A DNA stretch of 64,000 bases from positions 5,090,566 to 5,154,565 of the forward strand of contig OX422195.1 in NCBI GenBank assembly GCA_949130485.1. The letters are read 5' to 3'. A model generated the notes under the pieces. The model was not told the origin of the DNA, made no database searches, and was given only the letters and a program-made list of their open reading frames with translations. The position numbers and the translations under genes were made by a program. Positions 52,184-64,000 of this stretch are shown here, piece by piece (the stretch's first letter is position 1; each line of letters begins with the position of its first letter). Source of the DNA: Agelas oroides. Taxonomy: Eukaryota > Porifera > Demospongiae > Agelasida > Agelasidae.

Positions 52184-55100
52184 ACTTCACTCAACTACAA
52201 CCTACCATGGCTCTACTTGACTCTACTTCACTCTACCATGGCTCTACTTGTCTCTACTTCCCTACACTCCTCCATGGCTCTATACTATAACATGGCTCTA
52301 CTTGGGTTTACTGCTCTACTTCACTCTACTCTCTACCATGGCTCTACTTGACTCTACTACACACTACTCATGGCTCTACCTGACTCTACTACACTCTACA
52401 TTGGATCTACCTTGTTGTACTTCACTCTACTACACTCTACCATTTCTCTACTTGTCTCTACTTCTGTCTACTACACTCTACCATGTCTCTACTTGGCTCT
52501 ACTTCACTCTTCTGCACTCTACCATGGCTCTACTTCACTCTACTACACTCTACCCTGGCTCTACTTGGCTCTACTTCACTCTAGTACACTCTACCATGGC
52601 TCTACTCGGCTCTACTTCTCTCTACTACAACCTACCATGGCTCTACTTGACTCTACTTCATTCTACCATGACTCTACTTGGCTCTACTTCACTACACTCC
52701 TCCATGACTCTATAGTCTACTATGGCTCTACTTGGGTCTACTGCTCTACTTCACTCTACTACTCTCTACCATGGCTCTACTTCACTCTACTACATACTAC
52801 CATGGCTCTACCTGACTCTACTACACTCTAAATTGGATCTACCTTGTTGTACTTCACTCTACTACACTCTATCATGGCTCTATTTGACTCTACTTGACTC
52901 TACCACACTCTACCATTTCTCTACTTGGCTCTACTTCAGTCTACTACGCTCTACCATTGCTCTACTTGGCTATACTTCAGTCTACTACACTCTACTATCT
53001 CTATACTTGGCTCTACTTCACTCTTCTACACTCTACCATGGCTCTACTTCACTCTACTACACTCTAACCTGGCTCTACTTGGCTCTACTTCACTCTAGTA
53101 CACTCTACCAAGGCTCTACTCTGCTCTACTTCACTCTACTACAACCTACCATGGCTCTACTTGACTCTACTTCACTCTTCCATGGCTCTACTTGGCTCTA
53201 CTTCACTACACTCCTCCATGGCTCTATACTCTACCACGGCTCTACTTGGGTCCATTGCTCTCCTTCACTGTACTCTCTACCATGGCTCTACTTGACTCTA
53301 CTACGCACTACCATGGCTCTACCTTACTCTATTTCACTCTACATTGGATCTACCTTGTTGTACTTCACTCTACTACACTCTATCATCGCTCTATTTGACT
53401 CTACTTCACTCTACCACACTCTACCATTTCTCTACTTGGCTCTACTTCAGTCTACTACACTCTACCATGTCTCCACTTGGCTCTACTTCACTCTACTACA
53501 TTCTACCATGGCTCTACTTGACTCTACTACACTCTACCATGGCTCTACTTGGCTCTACTTCAATCTAGCGCACTCTACCATTGCTCTACTTGGCTCTACT
53601 TCACTCTACTACACTCTACCATGGATCTGCTCTGCTCTACTTCAGTCTACCACACTCTACCTTTTCTCTACTTGGTTCTACTTCAGTCCACTACACTCTA
53701 CCGTGGCTCTACTTGGCTCTACTTCAGTCTACTACACTCTACCATGTCCCTACTTGGCTCTACTTCACTCTTCTACACTATACCATTGCTCTACTTCACT
53801 CTACTACACTGTACCCTGGCTCTACTTGGCTCTACTTAACTCTAGTACACCCTACCATGGCTCTATTAGGCTCTACTTCTCTCTACTACACTCTACCATG
53901 GCTCTACTCGGCTCTACTTCACTCTACTACAACCTACCATTGCTCTACTTGACTCTACTTTACTCTACCATGTCACTTCTTGGCTCTACTTCACTACACT
54001 CCTCCATGGCGCTATACTCTACCATGGCTCTACTTGCGTCTACTGGTCTACTTCACTCTACTACTCTCTACCATGGCTCTACTTGACTCTACTACACACT
54101 ACCATGACTCTACCTGACTCTAGTACACTCTACATTGGATCTACCTTGTTGTACTTCACTCTACCACACTCTATCATTTCTCTATTTGACACTACGTCAC
54201 TCTACCACACTCTACCATTTCTATACTTGGCTCTACTTCAGTCTACTACACTCTACCATGGCTCTACTTGGCTCTACTTCTGTCTACTACACTCTACCAT
54301 GGCTCTACTTGGCTCTACCTCACTCTTCTACACACTACCATCGCTCTACTTCACTCTACTACACTCTACCCTGTCTCTACTTGTCTCTACTTCACTCTAG
54401 TACACTCTACCATGGCTCTACTCCGCTCTACTTCACTGAACTACAACCTACCATGGCTCTACTTGACTCTACTTCACTCTACCATGGCTCTACTTGGATC
54501 TACTTCACTACACTCCTCCATGGCTCTATACTCTAACATGGCTCTACTTGGGTCTACTGCTCTACTTCACTCTACTCTCTACCATGGCTCTACTTGACTC
54601 TACTACACACTACCATGGCTCTGCCTGACTCTACTACACTCTACATTGGATCTACCTTGTTGTACTTCACTCTACTACACTCTATCATGGCTCTATTTTA
54701 CTCTACTTCACTCTACCACACTCTGCCATTTCTCTACTTGGCTATACTTCTGTCTACTACACTCTACCATGGCTCTACTTGGCTCCACTTCAGTCTACTG
54801 CACTCTACCATGTCTCTACTTGGCTCTTCTTCACTCTTCTACACTCTACCATGGCTCAACTTGACTCTACTACACTCTACCCTGAATCTACTTGACACTA
54901 CTTCACTCTAGTACACTCTACCATCGCTCTACTTGGCTCTACTTCACTCTACTACACTCTACCATGGCTCTACTCGGCTCTACTTCTCTCTACTACAACC
55001 TAACATGGCTCTACTTGGCTCTACTTCACTACACTCCTCCATGACTCTATAGTCTACAATGGCTCTACTTGGGTCTACTGCTCTACTTCACTCTACTACT

Positions 55101-55282
55101 CTCTACCATGGCTCTACTTCACTCTACTACATACTACCATGGCTCTACCTGACTCTACTACACTCTAAATTGGATCTACCTTGTTGTACTTCACTCTACT
55201 ACACTCTATCATGGCTCTATTTGACTCTACTTCACTCTACCACACTCTACCATTTCTCTACTTGGCTCTACTTCAGTCTACT
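52184..55282 (+). repeat. Block F2: copy of the first part of F1
   Basis: Offset 6,047 bp from F1 and 4,275 bp from the F3 copy. The 4,275-bp match extends upstream to about 51,849. It carries single-base differences such as TTTACTCTACCATGTCAC near 53,959 and TAACATGG near 55,002. At 55,282 it switches to the cassette that contains AATCTAGCGCACTC. Confidence 0.83.
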
Positions 55283-55447
55283 ACACTCTACCCTTGCTCT
55301 ACCTGGCTCTACTTCAGTCTACTACACTCTACCATGTCTCCACTTGGCTCTACTTCACTCTACTACATTCTACCATGGCTCTACTTGACTCTACTACACT
55401 CTACCATGGCTCTACTTGGCTCTACTTCAATCTAGCGCACTCTACCA

Positions 55448-56800
55448 TTGCTCTACTTGGCTCTACTTCACTCTACTACACTCTACCATGGATCTGCTCT
55501 GCTCTACTTCAGTCTACCACACTCTACCTTTTCTCTACTTGGCTCTACTTCAGTCTACTACACTCCACCGTGGCTATACTTGGCTCTACTTCAGTCTACT
55601 ACACTCTACCATGTCCCTACTTGGCTCTACGTCACTCTTCTACACTATACCATTGCTCTACTTCACTCTACTACACTGTACCCTGGCTCTACTTGGCTCT
55701 ACTTAACTCTAGTACACTCTACCATGGCTCTATTAGGCTCCACTTCTCTCTACTACACTCTACCATTGCTCTACTCGGCTCTACTTCACTCAACTACAAC
55801 CTACCATGGCTCTACTTGACTCTACTTCACTCTACCATGGCTCTACTTGTCTCTACTTCCCTACACTCCTCCATGGCTCTATACTATAACATGGCTCTAC
55901 TTGGGTTTACTGCTCTACTTCACTCTACTCTCTACCATGGCTCTACTTGACTCTACTACACACTACTCATGGCTCTACCTGACTCTACTACACTCTACAT
56001 TGGATCTACCTTGTTGTACTTCACTCTACTACACTCTACCATTTCTCTACTTGTCTCTACTTCTGTCTACTACACTCTACCATGTCTCTACTTGGCTCTA
56101 CTTCACTCTTCTGCACTCTACCATGGCTCTACTTGGCTCTACTTCACTCTACTACACTCTACCATGGATCTGCTCTGCTCTACTTCAGTCTACCACACTC
56201 TACCTTTTCTCTACTTGGCTCTACTTCAGTCTACTACACTCTACCGTGGCTATACTTGGCTCTACTTCAGTCTACTACACTCTACCATGTCCCTACTTGG
56301 CTCTACGTCACTCTTCTACACTATACCATTGCTCTACTTCACTCTACTACACTGTACCCTGGCTCTACTTGGCTCTACTTAACTCTAGTACACTCTACCA
56401 TGGCTCTATTAGGCTCCACTTCTCTCTACTACACTCTACCATGGCTCTACTCGGCTCTACTTCACTCAACTACAACCTACCATGGCTCTACTTGACTCTA
56501 CTTCACTCTACCATGGCTCTACTTGTCTCTACTTCCCTACACTCCTCCATGGCTCTATACTATAACATGGCTCTACTTGGGTTTACTGCTCTACTTCACT
56601 CTACTCTCTACCATGGCTCTACTTGACTCTACTACACACTACTCATGGCTCTACCTGACTCTACTACACTCTACATTGGATCTACCTTGTTGTACTTCAC
56701 TCTACTACACTCTACCATTTCTCTACTTGTCTCTACTTCTGTCTACTACACTCTACCATGTCTCTACTTGGCTCTACTTCACTCTTCTGCACTCTACCAT
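55448..56800 (+). repeat. Tandem duplication, period 676 bp
   Basis: The segment starting near 55,448 recurs near 56,124 (offset 676 bp). It includes the CATGGATCTGCTCTGC, CCATGTCCCTACTTGG, CTACGTCACTCTTC and CTTCCCTACACTCCTCC markers in the same order. Differences include CACTCCACCGTGG (55,562) versus CACTCTACCGTGG (56,238) and CCATTGCTCTACTCGG (55,763) versus CCATGGCTCTACTCGG (56,439). Confidence 0.82.
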
Positions 56801-59800
56801 GGCTCTACTTCACTCTACTACACTCTACCCTGGCTCTACTTGGCTCTACTTCACTCTAGTACACTCTACCATGGCTCTACTCGGCTCTACTTCTCTCTAC
56901 TACAACCTACCATGGCTCTACTTGACTCTACTTCATTCTACCATGACTCTACTTGGCTCTACTTCACTACACTCCTCCATGACTCTATAGTCTACTATGG
57001 CTCTACTTGGGTCTACTGCTCTACTTCACTCTACTACTCTCTACCATGGCTCTACTTCACTCTACTACATACTACCATGGCTCTACCTGACTCTACTACA
57101 CTCTAAATTGGATCTACCTTGTTGTACTTCACTCTACTACACTCTATCATGGCTCTATTTGACTCTACTTCACTCTACCACACTCTACCATTTCTCTACT
57201 TGGCTCTACTTCAGTCTACTACGCTCTACCATTGCTCTACTTGGCTATACTTCAGTCTACTACACTCTACTATCTCTATACTTGGCTCTACTTCACTCTT
57301 CTACACTCTACCATGGCTCTACTTCACTCTACTACACTCTAACCTGGCTCTACTTGGCTCTACTTCACTCTAGTACACTCTACCAAGGCTCTACTCTGCT
57401 CTACTTCACTCTACTACAACCTACCATGGCTCTACTTGACTCTACTTCACTCTTCCATGGCTCTACTTGGCTCTACTTCACTACACTCCTCCATGGCTCT
57501 ATACTCTACCACGGCTCTACTTGGGTCCATTGCTCTCCTTCACTGTACTCTCTACCATGGCTCTACTTGACTCTACTACGCACTACCATGGCTCTACCTT
57601 ACTCTATTTCACTCTACATTGGATCTACCTTGTTGTACTTCACTCTACTACACTCTATCATGGCTCTATTTGACTCTACTTCACTCTACCACACTCTACC
57701 ATTTCTCTACTTGGCTCTACTTCAGTCTACTACACTCTACCATGTCTCCACTTGGCTCTACTTCACTCTACTACATTCTACCATGGCTCTACTTGACTCT
57801 ACTACACTCTACCATGGCTCTACTTGGCTCTACTTCAATCTAGCGCACTCTACCATTGCTCTACTTGGCTCTACTTCACTCTACTACACTCTACCATGGA
57901 TCTGCTCTGCTCTACTTCAGTCTACCACACTCTACCTTTTCTCTACTTGGTTCTACTTCAGTCCACTACACTCTACCGTGGCTCTACTTGGCTCTACTTC
58001 AGTCTACTACACTCTACCATGTCCCTACTTGGCTCTACTTCACTCTTCTACACTATACCATTGCTCTACTTCACTCTACTACACTGTACCCTGGCTCTAC
58101 TTGGCTCTACTTAACTCTAGTACACCCTACCATGGCTCTATTAGGCTCTACTTCTCTCTACTACACTCTACCATGGCTCTACTCGGCTCTACTTCACTCT
58201 ACTACAACCTACCATTGCTCTACTTGACTCTACTTCACTCTACCATGTCACTTCTTGGCTCTACTTCACTACACTCCTCCATGGCGCTATACTCTACCAT
58301 GGCTCTACTTGCGTCTACTGGTCTACTTCACTCTACTACTCTCTACCATGGCTCTACTTGACTCTACTACACACTACCATGGCTCTACCTGACTCTAGTA
58401 CACTCTACATTGGATCTACCTTGTTGTACTTCACTCTAACACACTCTATCATTTCTCTATTTGACACTACGTCACTCTACCACACTCTACCATTTCTATA
58501 CTTGGCTCTACTTCAGTCTACTACACTCTACCATGGCTCTACTTGGCTCTACTTCAGTCTACTACACTCTACCATGGCTCTACTTGGCTCTACCTCACTC
58601 TTCTACACACTACCATCGCTCTACTTCACTCTACTACACTCTACCCTGTCTCTACTTGTCTCTACTTCACTCTAGTACACTCTACCATGGCTCTACTCCG
58701 CTCTACTTCACTCAACTACAACCTACCATGGCTCTACTTGACTCTACTTCACTCTACCATGGCTCTACTTGGATCTACTTCACTACACTCCTCCATGGCT
58801 CTATACTCTAACATGGCTCTACTTGGGTCTACTGCTCTACTTCACTCTACTCTCTACCATGGCTCTACTTGACTCTACTACACACTACCATGGCTCTGCC
58901 TGACTCTACTACACTCTACATTGGATCTACCTTGTTGTACTTCACTCTACTACACTCTATCATGGCTCTATTTTACTCTACTTCACTCTACCACACTCTG
59001 CCATTTCTCTACTTGGCTATACTTCTGTCTACTACACTCTACCATGGCTCTACTTGGCTCCACTTCAGTCTACTGCACTCTACCATGTCTCTACTTGGCT
59101 CTTCTTCACTCTTCTACACTCTACCATGGCTCAACTTGACTCTACTACACTCTACCCTGAATCTACTTGACACTACTTCACTCTAGTACACTCTACCATC
59201 GCTCTACTTGGCTCTACTTCACTCTACTACACTCTACCATGGCTCTACTCGGCTCTACTTCTCTCTACTACAACCTACCATGGCTCTACTTGGCTCTACT
59301 TCACTACACTCCTCCATGACTCTATAGTCTACAATGGCTCTACTTGGGTCTACTGCTCTACTTCACTCTACTACTCTCTACCATGGCTCTACTTCACTCT
59401 ACTACATACTACCATGGCTCTACCTGACTCTACTACACTCTAAATTGGATCTACCTTGTTGTACTTCACTCTACTACACTCTATCATGGCTCTATTTGAC
59501 TCTACTTCACTCTACCACACTCTACCATTTCTCTACTTGGCTCTACTTCAGTCTACTACGCTCTACCATTGCTCTACTTGGCTCTACTTCAGTCTACTAC
59601 ACTCTACCATGGCTCTACTTGTCTCTACTTGACTCTTCTACACTCTACTATGCCTCTAATTGACTCTACTACACTCTACACTGGCTCTTCTTGGCTCTAC
59701 TTCACTCTAGTACACTCTACCATGGCTCTAATTGGCTCTAGTTCACTCTATTGCACTCTACCATGGCTCTACTCGGCTCTACTTCACTCTACTACAACCT

Positions 59801-61694
59801 ACCATGACTCTACTTGACTCTACTTCACTCTACCATGGCTCTATTTGGCTCAACTTCACTACACTTTTCAATGGCTCTATACTCTACCATGGCTCTACTT
59901 GGGTCTACTGCTCTACTTCACTCTACTGCTCTCTACCATGGCTTAACGTGACTCTACTACACACTACCATGGCCTAACTGACTTTACTACACTCTACATT
60001 GGATCTACCTTGTTGTACTTCACTCTACTACACTCTATCATGGCTCTCTTTGACTCTACTTCACTCTACCACACTCTACCATTTCTCTACTTGGCTCTAC
60101 TTCAGTCTACTACACTCTACCATGGCTCTACTTGGCTCTACTTCAGTCTACTACACTCTACCATGGCTCTACTTGGCTCTACTTCACCCTTCCACACTCT
60201 ACCATGGCTCTACTTCACTCTACTACACTCTACCCTGTCTCTACTTGGCTCTACTTCACTCTAGTACACTCTACCATGGCTCTACTCCGCTATACTTCAC
60301 TCAACTACAACCTACCATGGCTCTACTTGACTCTACTTCACTCTACCATGGCTCTACTTGTCTCTACTTCCCTACACTCCTCCATGGCTCTATACCATAA
60401 CATGGCTCTACTTGGGTTTACTGCTCTACTTCACTCTACTCTCTACCATGGCTCTACTTGACTCTACTACACACTACTCATGGCTCTACCTGACTCTACT
60501 ACACTCTAGATTGGATCTACCTTGTTGTACTTCACTCTACTACACTCTATTATGGCTCTATTTGACTCTACTTCACTCTACCACACTCTACCATTTCTGT
60601 ACTTGGCTCTACTTCAGTCTACTACGCTCTACCATTGCTCTACTTGTCTCTACTTCAGTCTACTACACTCTACCATGTCTCTACTTGGCTCTACTTCACT
60701 CTTCTGCACTCTACCATGGCTCTACTTCACTCTACTACACTCTACCCTGGCTCTACTTGGCTCTACTTCACTCTAGTACACTCTACCATGGCTCTACTCG
60801 GCTCTACTTCTCTCTACTACAACCTACCATGGCTCTACTTGACTCTACTTCATTCTACCATGACTCTACTTGGCTCTACTTCACTACACTCCTCCATGAC
60901 TCTATAGTCTACTATGGCTCTACTTGGGTCTACTGCTCTACTTCACTCTACTACTCTCTACCATGGCTCTACTTCACTCTACTACATACTACCATGGCTC
61001 TACCTGACTCTACTACACTCTAAATTGGATCTACCTTGTTGTACTTCACTCTACTACACTCTATCATGGCTCTATTTGACTCTACTTCACTCTACCACAC
61101 TCTACCATTTCTCTACTTGGCTCTACTTCAGTCTACTACGCTCTACCATTGCTCTACTTGGCTATACTTCAGTCTACTACACTCTACTATCTCTATACTT
61201 GGCTCTACTTCACTCTTCTACACTCTACCATGGCTCTACTTCACTCTACTACACTCTAACCTGGCTCTACTTGGCTCTACTTCACTCTAGTACACTCTAC
61301 CAAGGCTCTACTCTGCTCTACTTCACTCTACTACAACCTACCATGGCTCTACTTGACTCTACTTCACTCTTCCATGGCTCTACTTGGCTCTACTTCACTA
61401 CACTCCTCCATGGCTCTATACTCTACCACGGCTCTACTTGGGTCCATTGCTCTCCTTCACTCTACTCTCTACCATGGCTCTACTTGACTCTACTACGCAC
61501 TACCATGGCTCTACCTTACTCTATTTCACTCTACATTGGATCTACCTTGTTGTACTTCACTCTACTACACTCTATCATGGCTCTATTTGACTCTACTTCA
61601 CTCTACCACACTCTACCATTTCTCTACTTGGCTCTACTTCAGTCTACTACACTCTACCATTGCTCTACCTGGGTCTACTTCAGTCTACTACACT
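56459..61694 (+). repeat. Block F3: second 5.2-kb copy
   Basis: The partner of F1 at an offset of 10,322 bp with no indel that I can detect. Private changes include CACTTTTCAATGG near 59,862 (CACTCCTCAATGG in F1), GGCTTAACGTG near 59,940 and TATACCATAACATGG near 60,392. Confidence 0.85.
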
Positions 61695-64000
61695 CTACCA
61701 TGTCTCCACTTGGCTCTACTTCACTCTACTACATTCTACCATGGCTCTACTTGACTCTACTACACTCTACCATGGCTCTACTTGGCTCTACTTCAATCTA
61801 GCGCACTCTACCATTGCTCTACTTGGCTCTACTTCACTCTACTACACTCTACCATGGATCTGCTCTGCTCTACTTCAGTCTACCACACTCTACCTTTTCT
61901 CTACTTGGCTCTACTTCAGTCTACTACACTCTACCGTGGCTATACTTGGCTCTACTTCAGTCTACTACACTCTACCATGTCCCTACTTGGCTCTACGTCA
62001 CTCTTCTACACTATACCATTGCTCTACTTCACTCTACTACACTGTACCCTGGCTCTACTTGGCTCTACTTAACTCTAGTACACTCTACCATGGCTCTATT
62101 AGGCTCTACTTCTCTCTACTACACTCTACCATGGCTCTACTCGGCTCTACTTCACTCTACTACAACCTACCATTGCTCTACTTGACTCTACTTCACTCTA
62201 CCATGTCACTTCTTGGCTCTACTTCACTACACTCCTCCATGGCGCTATACTCTACCATGGCTCTACTTGCGTCTACTGGTCTACTTCACTCTACTACTCT
62301 CTACCATGGCTCTACTTGACTCTACTACACACTACCATGGCTCTACCTGACTCTAGTACACTCTACATTGGATTTACCTTGTTGTACTTCACTCTACCAC
62401 ACTCTATCATTTCTCTATTTGACACTACGTCACTCTACCACACTCTACCATTTCTATACTTGGCTCTACTTCAGTCTACTACACTCTACCATGGCTCTAC
62501 TTGGCTCTACTTCAGTCTACTACACTCTACCATGGCTCTACTTGGCTCTACCTCACTCTTCTACACACTACCATCGCTCTACTTCACTCTACTACACTCT
62601 ACCCTGTCTCTACTTGTCTCTACTTCACTCTAGTACACTCTACCATGGCTCTACTCCGCTCTACTTCACTCAACTACAACCTACCATGGCTCTACTTGAC
62701 TCTACTTCACTCTACCATGGCTCTACTTGGATCTACTTCACTACACTCCTCCATGGCTCTATACTCTAACATGGCTCTACTTGTGTCTACTGCTCTACTT
62801 CACTCTACTCTCTACCATGGCTCTACTTGACTCTACTACACACTACCATGGCTCTGCCTGACTCTACTACACTCTACATTGGATCTACCTTGTTGTACTT
62901 CACTCTACTACACTCTATCATGGCTCTATTTGACTCTACTTCACTCTACCACACTCTGCCATTTCTCTACTTGGCTATACTTCTGTCTACTACACTCTAC
63001 CATGGCTCTACTTGGCTCCACTTCAGTCTACTGCACTCTACCATGTCTCTACTTGGCTCTTCTTCACTCTTCTACACTCTACCATGGCTCAACTTGACTC
63101 TACTACACTCTACCCTGAATCTACTTGACACTACTTCACTCTAGTACACTCTACCATCGCTCTACTTGGCTCTACTTCACTCTACTACACTCTACCATGG
63201 CTCTACTCGGCTCTACTTCTCTCTACTACACTCTACCATGGCTCTACTTGGCTCTACTTCACCCTTCTACACTCTACCATGGCTCTACTTCACTCTATTA
63301 CACTCTACCTTGTCTCTACTTGGCTCTACTTCACTCTAGTACACTCTACCATGGCTCTACTCCGCTATACTTCACTCAACTACAACCTACCATGGCTCTA
63401 CTTGACTCTACTTCACTCTACCATGGCTCTACTTGTCTCTACTTCCCTACACTCCTCCATGGCTCTATACTATAACATGGCTCTACTTGGGTTTACTGCT
63501 CTACTTCACTCTACTCTCTACCATGGCTCTACTTGACTCTACTACACACTACTCATGGCTCTACCTGACTCTACTACACTCTAGATTGGATCTACCTTGT
63601 TGTACTTCACTCTACTACACTCTATTATGGCTCTATTTGACTCTACTTCACTCTACCACATTCTACCATTTCTGTACTTGGCTCTACTTCAGTCTACTAC
63701 GCTCTACCGTTGCTCTACTTGGCTCTACTTCACTCTTCTGCACTCTACCATGGCTCTACTTCACTCTACTACACTCTACCCTGGCTCTACTTGGCTCTAC
63801 TTCACTCTAGTACACTCTACCATGGCTCTACTTGGCTCTACTTCACTCTACTACAACCTACCATGGCTTTACTTGACTCTACTTCACTCTTCCATGGCTC
63901 TACTTGGCTCTACTTCACTACACTCCTCTATGGCTCTATACTCTACCACGGCTCTACTTGGGTCTACTGCTCTCCTTCACTCTACTCTCTACCATGGCTC
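61695..64000 (+). repeat. Terminal right-arm cassettes
   Basis: This continues as a relative of 43.7-44.5 kb (offset 17,992) and of 58.36-59.2 kb (offset 3,958). From about 63.2 kb it joins material related to 60.2-60.5 kb (offset about 3,075). It ends mid-unit at the window edge, so the array continues beyond. Confidence 0.8.

Larger units (their letters stand above)
36062..64000 (+). repeat. 41-bp satellite array, right arm
   Basis: This is the same 41-bp unit in the same orientation as the left arm, and it continues to the end of the window. The cassette landmarks are shared with the left arm, but local variants differ: CCATGACTC before the CACTCCTCC module, TCTATAGTCTAC, TGTCTCCACTTGG, AATCTAGCGCACTC, TATACTATAACATGG and GGTCCATTGC. 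These variants define the right-arm copies described below. A few units are broken, for example near 36,641 and 39,582 (a degraded CCATGG unit shared by two paralogs) and 41,411-41,421 (an insertion-like CTGCGTACCG). No gene or unique sequence was found. Confidence 0.98.

Noticed and set aside
1-64000. CRISPR array
   Set aside because: The repeats are directly adjacent with no unique spacers. Unit variants are point substitutions of the same sequence, and there are no cas genes.
1-64000. Telomeric or subtelomeric simple repeat
   Set aside because: The motif CTCTAC is not a known telomere repeat, the unit is 41 bp, and no TTAGGG-type or related run is present.
1-64000. Polypurine/polypyrimidine triplex (H-DNA) tract
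   Set aside because: The pyrimidine-rich strand is broken by A every few bases and by GG in half of the sub-repeats, so long mirror-symmetric homopurine runs do not occur.

Overview
The window is almost entirely one tandem-repeat (satellite/minisatellite) array, interrupted once by a short DNA transposon. I find no protein-coding gene, RNA gene, CRISPR array or operon. An array of tens of kilobases with higher-order structure points to a eukaryotic nuclear genome, in heterochromatin, a (sub)centromere or a large minisatellite locus. The inserted element is a CpG-rich, hairpin-rich, non-autonomous transposon of a style familiar from invertebrate animals. I cannot name the species, and that lineage guess is weak.

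Base unit: the consensus is 41 bp, made of four sub-repeats that each begin CTCTAC: CTCTACCATGG (11), CTCTACTTGG (10), CTCTACTTCA (10) and CTCTACTACA (10). Roughly 1,500 such units fill the window, all in the same orientation. They are grouped into variant-marked cassettes, commonly about 340-810 bp between TTGGATCTACC landmarks. The cassettes are grouped into higher-order repeats of about 3.4-3.7 kb on the left and about 2.9-4.3 kb on the right. These in turn lie in larger duplications with offsets of about 13.75 kb and 19.5 kb (left) and 4.3, 6.0 and 10.3 kb (right).

Layout: 1-11,985 is block A, with higher-order copies starting near 1,152, 4,565, 8,187 and 11,849. 12,100-13,575 is a two-copy 709-bp tandem duplication. 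13,576-14,135 is a linker of ordinary cassettes. 14,136-24,810 is block B, a second copy of A. 24,811-25,150 is a short patch resembling 33.95-34.2 kb. 25,150-31,190 is block C, a third copy of the 5.65-11.69 kb part of A. 31,190-35,526 is block D, more diverged cassettes. 35,527-36,061 is the transposon, flanked by the direct repeat TCTAG. 36,062-64,000 is the right arm, with a 2.9-kb pair (36.19-38.41 and 39.17-41.39 kb) and a set of near-identical 3-5 kb copies between about 43.4 and 64 kb.

The very many long plus-strand reading frames are a by-product of the repeat. 41 is not a multiple of three and the unit has no stop in any frame, so all three plus frames stay open, while the minus strand carries a TAG in every GTAGAG. 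I do not annotate them as genes. The points of most interest are the near-helical spacing of the TpA step across the whole array, the nested amplification history with readable recombination junctions, and the transposon with its visible empty-site paralogs.
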